This document shows positions 1 through 9,403 of a DNA stretch of 64,000 nt, piece by piece (position 1 is the first letter of the stretch; every line of letters starts with the position of its first letter). Source of the DNA: Takakia lepidozioides (taxonomy: Eukaryota; Streptophyta; Takakiopsida; Takakiales; Takakiaceae); the NCBI GenBank assembly GCA_030704615.1, contig CM060734.1, positions 48,316,042 to 48,380,041 on the forward strand. Reading direction: 5' to 3'. Below the pieces are notes generated by a model. It was not told the origin of the DNA. It searched no databases and saw only the letters and a program-made list of their open reading frames with translations. Position numbers and translations under genes: made by a program.

Positions 1-285
1 CCCTGTGGACTTGTGACAGGCTGTGACGGGCTGTGAGGGGTTGTGACAGGCTATGGCCTTTGGGGCTATGACCCCTGTGACCTTTGTAGGGCTGTGACAG
101 GCTGTGTCAGGCTGTGCCATGTGGTCTGTGGGGCTGTGACGGGCTGTGAGGGCTGTGACAAGCTGTGGCCTGTGTGGGGCTGTGACGGCTGTGACCAGTG
201 AGCTGTGTGGGCCTGTGCTGGTCTGTGGTGGCCCGTGTTGACCTGTGGACGGCCTGTGCTGACTGTGGAGGCACTGGTGGACTAC
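1..285. repeat. GC-rich degenerate minisatellite
   Basis: Short units around ggctgtgac, with variants such as ggctgtgag and ggcctgtg, repeat many times with irregular spacing. The open frame that runs through it on the minus strand is repetitive (His, Ser, Pro, Thr) and is not treated as a gene. Confidence 0.8.
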
Positions 286-477
286 CTAAGGACTGGCATG
301 TGGTCTTGAAGGTCGAATTTTGAAGCTCGTGGAGGGCGGTTTGAGGAGTATCTTCATGATATTCCATGGTCATGCAAGTGAGGGAAGAGATGAGAGGAAG
401 AGTGTTGGGATGAGGGCATGCTGGGGTTAGGCATTGCTTTAGCTTCTCTTCCTCGTAGTTTCCACCCTCTCATTAGG
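286..477. other. unassigned sequence
   Basis: Nothing coding or structural recognised between the minisatellite and the start of the left inverted arm. Confidence 0.5.
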
Positions 478-808
478 CCAAGACCTTTCCGTAGGTGGAG
501 GCAAGAGTCAGTCCGGGTTTGGGCTGGGGTGTCCTTGCAGGACAACACCAGGAGTTGTTTTTGGTGTGGGGGAGTTGTCGTTCTGATTTCTTGTGTTTGG
601 ATCCCCTCCATACCTGCATGCTTGACTGTGCGCCATGCTAGTTTTGTGTGGCGCTTGTTTTTATAGGTGATTGGTCCGGATTTGATCACCGGCCAGTCCT
701 AGAGCATGCTGTCGATGGTGAGGCTGGGATGATGACCAGCCAGACCATCATTGTTCTCTGTGTGGTGAGGTTGGAGGTGATGACCAGCCAACCATAGAGT
801 GCTTGCGG
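478..808 (+). repeat. left arm of a ~330 bp inverted repeat flanking gypsy element E1
   Basis: The reverse complement of 8989-9312 matches this stretch with moderate divergence. Shared landmarks include ctgcatgcttgactgtgcgc, the two gatgaccagcc motifs and gaccagccaaccata. The arm ends at cttgcgg, immediately before the first bases shared with element E3 (tggatgcagg). Arms in opposite orientation cannot be the LTRs of E1, so this is either an older element split by E1 or a foldback structure. Confidence 0.75.
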
Positions 809-926
809 TGGATGCAGGTACAGGTGTAGGCTATGTTAGGAACTTAGTATTCCAAACCATAAGCCGCAACAGGTTCTCTACCCGGTTACCTTGTGGAGAG
901 GGGGTTAGGGACATGTTCATGACCGG

Positions 927-1890
927 TTGAGTGTCAACACGGAGGTGCCACTAGTTGCTGGGGACAGTGCCGGTTCGAGCACTAGCGATACTAGTGGGTA
1001 CACGAGACGAGGTGTGCGGTTTAGGCCACCTTCACCTCCTGTGTCTTCTACGGAAGGTTCTGATTCGGATTGTGAATCAGGAGACTCATACCGGCGGTGC
1101 AAGTTGTTTCCTTGCCATTGTTGTGGGACACAATGGAGGATGTATGGAGCTACCAAGGGGCCACGAAGGTACTCTGGGGCGGTGGGCACCATCGAGTTGG
1201 ATGATTTTATCCAAGAGTTTGATAGTTGGTGTGATTTGCAGCAAATGCGCAATCCACAACTATTTACGCCTTTCATGGCATGGAAGGGGCTGTTTCAGCA
1301 CCTTGAGGGGCCGCCTATGGATGATTACCATGAGTTCAGGCGGGGGCATGAGGTTGAGATCGAGGAGTGGAGGATGTACTGGTCACCCGACTATGTCTCC
1401 ATCACTAGGGGCACTAGAGCCACGAGGGCAGTGGCTACACCTGCCGCTGCACCGGCAGCTTCAGCAAGCAGGGACTAGTGGACTGGTGGTACAGTAGCTA
1501 CGACGTCCACCCAAGCCACTACCGCACCAGCACCAGTACCGTGCCTGCCTTCAACCCTGTTGTGGAGTTCTTCGAAGAGTTGAGAGGGAACTACCAAGGG
1601 GTGAGGACAGAGAAGTTGCGGAGCTTGCAAGAGTTCCAACGGAAGCCTACGAGAGCTTGAGGGAGGCTTTCACTCGCATGAGGCGCTTGATAAATGTAAC
1701 CCAAGGGGTTACGGAAGCTCAGGCAGTCCAATTCTGGTATGGGATATTGGACAAGGAGCTGAGGAGAAGGGTGCGGGATGCAACTCTCCTACAAGCGGCC
1801 CAACCCACCTTAGCAAATGTGTTTTTGCTGGCAGAGCGGATAGAGCTCAACATGGTGGAGGAACGAGTGGTCATGGGGATTTGCTAAGGA
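927..1890 (+). pseudogene. E1 gag (retrotransposon Gag, broken)
   Basis: Open frames 927-1478, 1478-1660 and 1657-1887 lie in three different phases and together read as a plant retrotransposon Gag. The core holds an LDDFIQEFDSWCD segment, then EEWRMYWSP, then VVEFFEELR, and ends in an arginine-rich LRRRVRDATLLQAAQP stretch. The N terminus is Ser/Pro-rich (TRRGVRFRPPSPP). The same Gag begins in E3 near 29231. At least two frameshifts separate the pieces, so no functional Gag is made. The start at 927 is simply the first ATG-like start of the first open piece; the E3 start does not align closely with it. Confidence 0.75.
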
Positions 1891-2029
1891 GACACCACGG
1901 GGTAGTGGTGCTCCTAGCCAACCACTACCTCAACGTGCTCAAGGCAACAAGGGGGCTCAGGTGAAGCTCAGGGAAGGGCAGAGAGGACCTCAGATGCAGG
2001 GGTCTCTCCCTTCATTTGCAGGCCAACAA

Positions 2030-2170
2030 CGGGCGGATGTGGTGTGCTGGACATGTGGAGGACCCCATGTCAAGAAGGATTGTCCAGAGGGAGGCAAAGG
2101 GCCGGCATGCACAGCCTGCACAGTTGCAGTGTGGGCATTGTGGCAAGCACGGGCATGGAGAGGCCCAGTG
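2030..2170 (+). pseudogene. E1 nucleocapsid region with two zinc knuckles in different frames
   Basis: One frame reads CWTCGGPHVKKDC (CX2CX3HX4C). Another frame, a few dozen bases on, reads CGHCGKHGHGEAQC (canonical CX2CX4HX4C). A frameshift lies between them. Downstream, to about 2830, the sequence encodes Ala/Gly/Pro/Gln-rich linker, including a QRLAAMATAQ stretch. The whole knuckle region is deleted in E3. Confidence 0.75.
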
Positions 2171-2899
2171 TTATGGTTTGCATCCTGAGTTGCGCCCAGG
2201 CCAGTTCCAAGGGAACAATGGTGGGGGGGCGAGGGGGAGCAGCCCAAAGAGGACGAGGTGGCCAGGCACAGGCCAAGGGCAAGCTCAACATGGCCAAGGA
2301 CGCGGAGGTCAGGGTGTTGACCAAGGCATGGCCAACCGGCTTCAGCAGCTAGAGCAGAGGCTCGCTGCCATGGCTACAGCTCAGGTGGTACCGGCTCTAA
2401 GGCCGGATGGTCCACCTCCTGCTCCTGAGGGAGGAGATATGGGAGGCATGGGATTCATGTGTGGAGCAGCACTACCACTAGTGCAGGTGGAGTCTGCTGC
2501 AGCCGTGACTCGAGGAGCAGCACGAGTTCCTGAGCCACGAGGTGCAGAGGTGGAGTTGGATCCACAGCGTGGGGAGGCAAGCCGTCAGGCTAGGCTTCCT
2601 CAGTCATTCACATTGGCGGAGACAGTGTCGACGCCATCCATGGCACCTAGTTCTCGCCCGACTGTTACCGAGGCGGAGGTTACTATGCCATTGGGGAGAG
2701 CTACACGGGTAGCACCACTACCTAGTGTTGCCAAGGCTACGGCAGCTAGTGTGCTGCTAGGAGCGGCCACATCTGTGTGCCAGGCTCCATTGTTCTCGGC
2801 TACCATGATTGCGACGCGGGGGTAAGACCAGCTGAGGTGTTCAGGCTGGCAGCTACACTCTGTGAGAGTGGGGAGGTTACTTCATCTTCTGCGGAGATA

Positions 2900-3419
2900 G
2901 TGGGAGAGTGCCGGAGGGATCCTCGGATTTGAGGGTCAAGACTGCCACGGCGGCGCCATGGCAAGCTGCAGCTGCCAGGTTGATGGAGCTGCCAGCTAGG
3001 CCAGCCATTGAGCGCGCCATGGTGACACCTGGAGTTGTCATGTTAGACAACCAGGATGGCATTTTCTGTTTGAGTGGACCGGCAGGCAAGAGGTACCGGC
3101 CACTGCGGGTCTTGTTGGACTCGGGAGCTCAGCCATTGATGCTGGGCAGAGCTGCTATTGCAGGCTTGGGCCTCACGGAGGCGGATATGGAGCCTTGTCC
3201 TTTCCAGATACAGACGTCTCTGGGAGGATCGGAGCAGGCTCGGGCATGACACGGCGTGAGTTGGCTATCAGACTACGGCCGGATCACCCTACAGATGGCT
3301 CAGTGATGCGAGCCAAGGCCATTGTGACAGACGCGGTCTCATACGATGTCCTGGTTGGTGGGGCAGTGTTGTACCATGGGCTTCACCCTGGATTTTTGGG
3401 AGGAGTCAGCTTCCTATAG
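2900..3419 (+). pseudogene. E1 retropepsin-like aspartic protease, frameshifted
   Basis: The frame from 2908 carries the active-site segment RVLLDSGAQPLMLG with the Asp codon at 3118-3120. The second half is in another phase (open from 3195) and carries VTDAVSYDVLVGG, which resembles the flap-to-C-terminal part of gypsy proteases (a YDVLLG-like motif). A frameshift falls near 3240. E2 has a stop in place of the Ser of DSG; E3 lacks the active site altogether. Confidence 0.7.
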
Positions 3420-3759
3420 GCCTGGATGGCAGTCAGGGGAGGGCCGGCGTGTGCAGCTCCCTGTGACGTTCATAGGAGGAGTTGCGGTTGCCAGCGGCAA
3501 GATGCGACACTAGCAGCATTCACAGCGGCAGTGAGTTGGCCTAGAGAGTTGCTTGAGGGCAACGCTCATTCAGAGGATGTGCCACCTCCGGGAGAGCAGG
3601 ATGACATGTATGGTATGGCGGAGTTGCCTACCATGGTTGCTCAGACTCCATTGTGGGGCACGAGCAAGGATTTGCAGCGGGATGCTGATCGACGGGTGCA
3701 ACAAGCCTGGGTGGAGGCTTTTGTACCGTCAGGAGAGGAGGAGAGTGCGGGGATTGCAC

Positions 3760-4690
3760 CAGGACCACCTCAGTTGTCTCCATTGGACACCACACCTATT
3801 GTGTGGCAGTATCCGGATGAAGGCATTTGTCTTCTGGACTTGTTTGGCGGGATCAGCACCGGATTGGCTGCTGTTACAGGCAGGTGTACGAGTTCGGCGT
3901 TACCTGTATGTGGAGAGGGATGAGACTGCACGACGTTTCACTTCGCCATGTTGCTCAGTTGGTGCAGCGGTACCCTGAGTTGTTGTCGGTGTCTGCATTC
4001 GTGGATATCAGCAGGCCTTGCCAGCAGACATTTCGTTGCTGGGGGCGCAGGATTTGGAGCGGGTTGGCTCCATTGATCTGGTAGTTGCAGGTTGGCCCTG
4101 CCAAGGGCATTCAACTGTATCTCCAGCATACATCTTGGAGAATGTGCCACTGATGGGCGATTCTCGGGCCAGGGTGATGGCCAGTGTGCATCAAGTCCGG
4201 TCGTGGCTTGGGTCAGCAGTGTTGCTAGATGCAGCTACAGTGGGGTCACGGGCTCATCGTCCACTATGGTGGACTAACTTGATGCCACCGCACTGCTCAA
4301 GCGTGCATTTGATGGGGGTGCAGCGGCCAGCACATCTCACAGTGGATAACATTCTGGACACAGGGAGGCAGTCTCAGCGTGTGAGACACGATGACCGTTC
4401 GCCTTTGGCAGTGGTCAACAAGGGTGGGTCAACCACGAGCAGCATTACCTACACTGCTCAGCTTCCCAGGATCGCATGCTTTCCGGGATAGTGGACCTGG
4501 CCTCCTGTGGGATGCTCAGTTGCAGTTAGTGGAGCCTAATGCTGACGAGCGTGAGCGGCAATGGGTTTTACCACTGGTACCACGGCGGTGTCGTCTCTTT
4601 CTGAGGCATCACGTCGTCAGTGTTGGGGCAAGCAATGGATCTCAATTGCTTGACCTGGATTATCAGCTTGGCTATGGCTGAGCAACGCAG
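3760..4690 (+). pseudogene. E1 C5 DNA cytosine methyltransferase domain (DNMT3/DRM-like), broken
   Basis: Visible motifs in order: motif I, LLDLFGGISTGLAAV (3829-3875), the S-adenosylmethionine site; motif IV, VVAGWPCQGHS (about 4083-4115), with the catalytic Pro-Cys; motif VI, AYILENVPLMGD (about 4126-4160), with the ENV core; motif VIII-like, GSRAHRPLWWTNL (about 4243-4280); and a motif X-like LGQAMDLNCLTWI (about 4623-4660). The AHR-x-x-x-WW-x-N-L form and the spacing recall DNMT3/DRM rather than DNMT1. A two-base loss after motif I and further frameshifts break it. Compared with E3, 90 bp between motifs IV and VI are missing, in frame. It lies between protease and reverse transcriptase, inside the Pol region. 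Confidence 0.8.
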
Positions 4691-5149
4691 AGTGCGGAGT
4701 ACACTTCCCTCGATGGTCTCTCTGCCTACCGAGACGGTACAGGCAGTGAGTGGGGGCGAGCATGTGAGGACCACGGGGTGCATGCATCCATGGCACACGT
4801 GGGAGGTGCTCGAGGTTCAGAGGGAGTTGGCAGCCAAGGCGGCTGTGATGGATGAGGTTGGGGATTTTTCTCGGGTGAGGAAGTCCTGAGGATGAGATGA
4901 TGGGGCAGGATGAGGCCTTGTCATTGACTGAGCAGGTAGGGAGTACTGCTCAAGAGGTTGCAACATAGCAACCACGGACGCGTCCTCTACCTCTAAGCCC
5001 ACTGGACTTAAGGTTGCAGTTACGGAGGACAATTGGGAGCCTGACATTGGACCCATTGTCACCGGAGGAGAGAGACGACGTATACGGCGGTTCCTGAGGG
5101 CTTACAGGAATTGCTTTGCCTTCCTTTTTCAGTTTGCTGCACAGACCCC

Positions 5150-5800
5150 GATTCGGCCCTGACACGCCAATCTTTCGGAGACCCTATAGATACAGTGACA
5201 TGGAGAGGTTTGATTCAGATGAGGACTCAAGATCTCTGGGAGGCAGGTTTGGTGGAGCTCTCTGGTGGAGAGTATGCTTCAGCCACAGTGATGCCAGCCA
5301 AGAAGGATGTCTATGGCAATTGGACGGAGAGACGTATGTGCGGTGATTACCGGCCTGTAAATCGTCAGACCAAGTCCGATAAGTATGCCATGCCAACACC
5401 AGAGGAGATCTTTGATGCCATCGGGCATGCTAAGGTCTTTAGCACTTTGGATTTACGATCCGGATATCACCAGTTGCCAATCAAGGAGGCGGACAAGCAG
5501 AAGACGCATTCTGGGGATCAATGAGCACGGCAAGGATTGCCTATATCAGTGGCGGTTCTTACCATTTGGGCTTAAGAATGCTCCTGCAGAGTTTCAGAGA
5601 GTCATGGATAGGATTCTAGCAGGGGTGGACTTTGCTCGGTGCTACATAGATGACATCATCATCTTTAGTGTTATGGAGGAGCATGAGAGACACCTTCAGG
5701 TGGTATTGGAGCGCTTGAGAGCGCACGGATTGAAGTTGCATCCGGGGAAGTGCAAGTTTTCCACAACCAGATTGAGTATCTGGGTCACATGATATATCCT
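5150..5800 (+). pseudogene. E1 reverse transcriptase, frameshifted
   Basis: Gypsy-type RT: CGDYRPVNRQTKSDKY, then STLDLRSGYHQLPI (first catalytic Asp in LDL), then WRFLPFGLKNAPAEFQRVMD, then the active-site YIDDIIIF near 5643-5668. The frame changes near 5510, where two single bases present in E2 (in aagacggcattctggggg) are missing. RNase H follows at once. Confidence 0.85.
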
Positions 5801-5804
5801 GGAG

Positions 5805-6690
5805 GATTGGGGGTACAGCAGACTAAGGTAGGCCATTGCACAAATTCCACGCCCCACGGATGTGAGCCGAGTTCGAGCTTTCATGGGGTTGGCAAACTAT
5901 TATAGACGGTTTGTCAAGGGATTTAGTACCATTGCAAAGGCTCTAACCAAGCTGACCAAGGTGGACCAGGAGTGGCAGTGGGAAGATGAGCAGGAACGAG
6001 CTTTTCAAGAGCTCAAGGCGAGGTTGACCTCGGCGCCTATCCTGAGACGACCTATCAGGGGGCGTCCCTTTCAGCTGCATACGGATTGGAGCATGCTGGG
6101 GCTTGGAGCGGTGCTCACACAGGTGGATGATGAGGGAAGAGAGTTCGTAGTGGCTTATGCTAGCCGCTCGAACAACGCTGCAGAGGCTAAGTACAGCTCA
6201 TATGGGAGAGTGCTTAGCTGCAGTGTGGGCCGTGGCACACTTCAGGTGCTATCTATACGGCAATCTTTTCACCCTTGTCACGGATCACCAGCCACTCAAG
6301 TGGTTGATGGAGTCAGACAAGCTTACGGGGAAGCTTGCACGGTGGGCACTATACTCCAGGAGTATGACTTTCAGGTTGTGCATCGACCGGGTTTGGTCAA
6401 TCGGGATGCGGATGGATTGAGTCGCAATCCATGCATGAGCCAGCAGGATGACACTGGAGCTCGGTGGCATGGTGAGACGGACGAGGAGATGGTGCCGGGA
6501 TGGCACGCATCTGCATTTTTGTGTATCTTGGCATCGGGAGGTCAGGTTGGACCTACAACAGGGATGACTGTAGACGGAGTGTCTGAGGACCCTGAGGCTA
6601 GTGATGAGCTAGGTGGTGCCAAAGATATACATGAGGATTCGCTGTGTTGGACTACCTCCGCACGGGAGACACGGCAGCCATTGTGACTGC
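5805..6690 (+). pseudogene. E1 RT connection and RNase H
   Basis: The frame from 5862 opens with VRAFMGLANYYRRFVKGFS, the thumb/connection start typical of gypsy elements. It continues to the RNase H core FQLHTDWSMLGLGAVL and VVAYASRSNNAAEAKYSSY. A frameshift at about 6205 moves the rest (GECLAAVWAVAHFRCYLYG, then LVTDHQPLKWLM) into the frame open from 6157. An acidic linker follows to about 6690. Confidence 0.8.
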
Positions 6691-6749
6691 CAGGGAGAGG
6701 GATCGGATCCTGCAACGAGCCAAGAGGTTCAAGTGGGAGGGGACACCTA

Positions 6750-7900
6750 CTTCGAGTGTGGGAGGATGGGGTGAGGATTGTGCCTCACCCCACACAACGG
6801 TTAGTGCGGCATGCCCATGAGGAGTTGGGCATTTTGGAGTGCGACGCACTCACAGTTTACTGCAGGGGCAGTATTGGTGGCGTGGTATGCATACAGAGGT
6901 GCAACAGTTTGTGGCTAGGTGCATGGTGTGTGACAGGGTGCGTGCTTCATTCAACGCCCCTACACCACAGTTGCATCTTTACCAATCATGGGATTGGGCT
7001 ACAGGTGGAGTCTTGACTTCGCAGGACCGTTGCCACTGACTATGCGCCACCACAGATATGTGTTGGTGATGGTGGAGCACTTCTCCAAGTGGATTGAGTT
7101 GGTTCCATTGCCTGACAAGGCTAGTGAGGGGGCTGCGTATGCATTCTTGGATCGTGTGCTTAGCCGATTTGGTGCTCCAGCTGAGGTACTCACGGACCAA
7201 GGAGAGAGTTCTTGGGGGAGTTTCAGGCTTTTGTGTGATAAAGCCTTGATAGACCACCGCACCACTTCTCGGGATCATCCTGAGGCCGATGGCTTGGCAG
7301 AGAGAGTTGTTCAGACGGTGAAGAGGGGTTTGCGCAAGTATGGCTTACAGAAGGGACACCTAGGAGATTGGGATCTTCAGGTTCCTTGGTTAGCCATGGG
7401 CTACAGGTTCAGCAAACAAGCATCACTTGCCTCCTTCTCACCATATTTCCTTCTCTTTGGCCGAGAGCCGGATTTGCCTGCAGCCATTCGTAGGGACACT
7501 GCTCAAGTCCTTAACCTTGACGATCCGGACGTGTGGGTACGTGCATGTGATCAGCGTGCAGAGTTGTTCAAGAAAGTCATGCCCATGGCTTTTGAGAACC
7601 TTGCCATTGCACAGCACCGTGATACGTTGAGGTATGCCACTATACGTGGTGGAGGATATCGTCCTGGGGTTCGGAGGTTTAGCCCTGGTGACTATGTTTA
7701 TTTGCAGCAGACTGCTCCTACGACTCTGGATGTTACTGCAGGGCGTGTTATTCTGAGGGTTCGAGAGGTGTTGCCCTCAGGGGTCCTGATCTTGGAGGGT
7801 CGGGATGGCATGACTTGGAAGGACCATGTGCGTAATTGTGCGCCATGTCACCTTCCCAATGTCGATGGCAGAGTTGACCCAAACTTGGCAGTGGTACCTG
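6750..7900 (+). pseudogene. E1 integrase (zinc-binding and catalytic core)
   Basis: The zinc-binding part (HAHEELG ... CMVCDRV) is split over frames open from 6756 and 6839. The catalytic core is in the frame from 6988: LDFAGP (first Asp), LTDQG (second Asp) and EADGLAER (Glu). The stretch after the second Asp is shifted relative to E2 (ESSWGSF in place of REFLGEF). The C-terminal part has GDYVYLQQTAPTTLD and a VREVLPSGVLILEGRDG segment, a gypsy-like integrase C-terminal fold. Confidence 0.85.
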
Positions 7901-7904
7901 CAGG

Positions 7905-8056
7905 TTTGAGGTGCATGCTCTGTGGGTCTGCCAAAGGGGCAACCACCATGCTGGTGTTGATCGATGCTCAAGGGGTTGGCATATGGGATGCTTGACACCA
8001 CCTCTTGAGAAGGTTCCTGACGGAGATTGGTTGTGTCCACACTGCTTGGGATAGTG
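7905..8056 (+). pseudogene. E1 integrase C-terminal PHD finger, frameshifted
   Basis: The first pair (RCMLCGSAKGATTMLV) is in the integrase frame. A small deletion then shifts the frame, so the middle cysteines seen in E2 are lost from the reading frame. The last pair returns in another frame as WLCPHC just before the TAG at 8054. E2 shows the same domain almost intact (see 23699-24784). Confidence 0.7.
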
Positions 8057-8314
8057 GCAGTGGACATGACTGGAGGCAGCTAACAAGACATGGGAGGCCA
8101 AGCTCATAGGAGTCAATACATGAGATCCCAAGCTCAAGTTCACAGGTTGCAAAGACGATGACTAACGATGGGGCAACTCTTGCACCCGGCCTCTTGATCT
8201 ATCGAGTTTGAGTGTAGTAGGGATAGTGGTGGAGGACTTAGTGAGGCTATGGTCACTATCACATCTTGTGGCTACCTGGACTTAGAGGGACCTAAGCACC
8301 AGCTAGGGGGCGAT
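8057..8314 (+). other. E1 3' untranslated region with polypurine tract
   Basis: No open frame. The last bases before the presumed LTR are agctagggggcgat, which would serve as the polypurine tract. Confidence 0.5.
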
Positions 8315-8819
8315 TGTGTGGACTAGTGACTGCCATAGTGGGCAGCATAGTGGCAGCCTAGTGACTGACTAGTTGTAGCCTAGTGGTTGGACTAGTGGTG
8401 GACTAGTGATATACTAGTGTGTGACGTGCACATGTTGTGTGTGGTTTTGGACAGCGATGTAGTTGTGTAGCGATATGTATGCGCACGACAGCTGTCAAGT
8501 TATTTTACCACTAGTGTGAAACTAGCTAGGAAATAGCTAGCTTTTACATATTGACATTTGGGATTGGCCCAAGTGTCAATCCAGGGGTCAAGGCAGATTT
8601 AGGCCCTGGAGTGGTTATCTTCACGGCAAGCGCGGGAGGCTCATCTTTCTCGAGTTGAGCCTCACCGCGCCTAGCTATGGCGCCGTAGTGTGGATTCCCC
8701 ATGGCGTGGGGTGCACTTGGCTTGACTTATATTTGAGTGATGAGGTTATATATGCATGAGTTTATGCTTCAGCTTTGTGAGCTTGCATGAGCTTGTGCTT
8801 GTATTCTTTTTCTTTATCA
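8315..8819 (+). repeat. probable 3' LTR of E1
   Basis: Begins TGTGTGGACTAG right after the purine tract and ends TTTATCA, so it has TG...CA ends. The first ~178 bp carry many ctagtg repeats. From tgtcaagt (8493) onward it is shared, reversed, with 28907-29091 and, more diverged, with 12905-13191. No 5' LTR is available for comparison, so the exact boundaries are inferred. Confidence 0.55.
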
Positions 8820-8990
8820 TTGTGTGGACTAGTGACTGCCATAGTGGGCAGCATAGTGGCAGCATAGTGGCAGCCTAGTGACTGACTAGTTGTACTAGTG
8901 GCTGGACTAGTGGTAGTGTGTGGCGTGCACATGTGTTGTGTGGTTTTGGACAGCGATGTAGTTGTGTAGCGATATGTATGCGCACGACAA
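8820..8990 (+). repeat. second, partial copy of the E1 LTR start
   Basis: Direct repeat of 8314-8490 (tgtgtggactagtgactgcc ... gcgatatgtatgcgcacgac) with small indels. It abuts the end of the previous LTR and stops where the right inverted arm begins. Confidence 0.8.
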
Positions 8991-9312
8991 CCGCAAGAAC
9001 TCATATGGTTGGCTGGTCATCAACCCAGCCTCACCATAGAAGAAACACTGGTGGTCTTGCTGGTCATCACTCCAGCCTTACCACCAACGGCATACTCTAA
9101 GATTGACCGGTGATAAAATCCAGCCTAATCCCTATGAAAGCAAGCGCCCACACAAAACCAACATGGCGCACAGTCAAGCATGCAGGTGTGGGGGAGATCC
9201 AAACATAAGAAACCAAAACATCAACACCCCCACACCAAAATCCCTCCACAGTGCTGCTCCTGCAGAATACCCCAGCCCAAAAACCCCGGACTGACTGGCC
9301 TCCACCAAGAGA
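8989..9312 (-). repeat. right arm of the inverted repeat flanking E1
   Basis: Reverse complement of 478-808 with moderate divergence and several indels; see the left arm. Confidence 0.75.
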
Positions 9313-9403
9313 GGCTTTGACAACTACAAGTACAAAGTAATGAAAATAGTAAAGAGAGGGAGGGAAAGAATAGAGGTCCGACCAAGCAAGATCTAATTCT
9401 GAT

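Larger units (their letters stand above)
809..8990 (+). mobile_element. Ty3/gypsy retrotransposon E1 with methyltransferase and PHD finger, degraded
   Basis: Order on the plus strand is gag, two zinc knuckles, aspartic protease, DNA cytosine methyltransferase domain, reverse transcriptase, RNase H, integrase and PHD finger. Protease-RT-RH-integrase order is that of Ty3/gypsy. Every module is recognisable but broken by small frameshifts. A purine-rich tract (ggggg near 8306-8312) precedes a probable 3' LTR at 8315. No 5' LTR is present; the element starts at about 809 at the same point as E3 (29093), with tggatgcagg, possibly the primer-binding end. Relatives in this window are E2 (23695-29091, minus) and E3 (29093-31985, plus). 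Confidence 0.9.

Noticed and set aside
107-373. Minus-strand open frame of 88 residues over the first repeat
   Set aside because: It translates a minisatellite; composition is repetitive His/Ser/Pro/Thr with no domain.
478-808. Left arm as the 5' LTR of E1
   Set aside because: Its partner at 8989-9312 is in inverted orientation, whereas LTRs are direct repeats; the sequence is also unrelated to 8315-8819.
3426-3923. Treating the methyltransferase as a host gene next to the retroelement
   Set aside because: It occurs at the same position between protease and RT in three copies, so it belongs to the element.
809-8314. E1 as an integrated pararetrovirus
   Set aside because: An integrase with catalytic residues and gypsy domain order is present; no movement or coat protein signature was seen.
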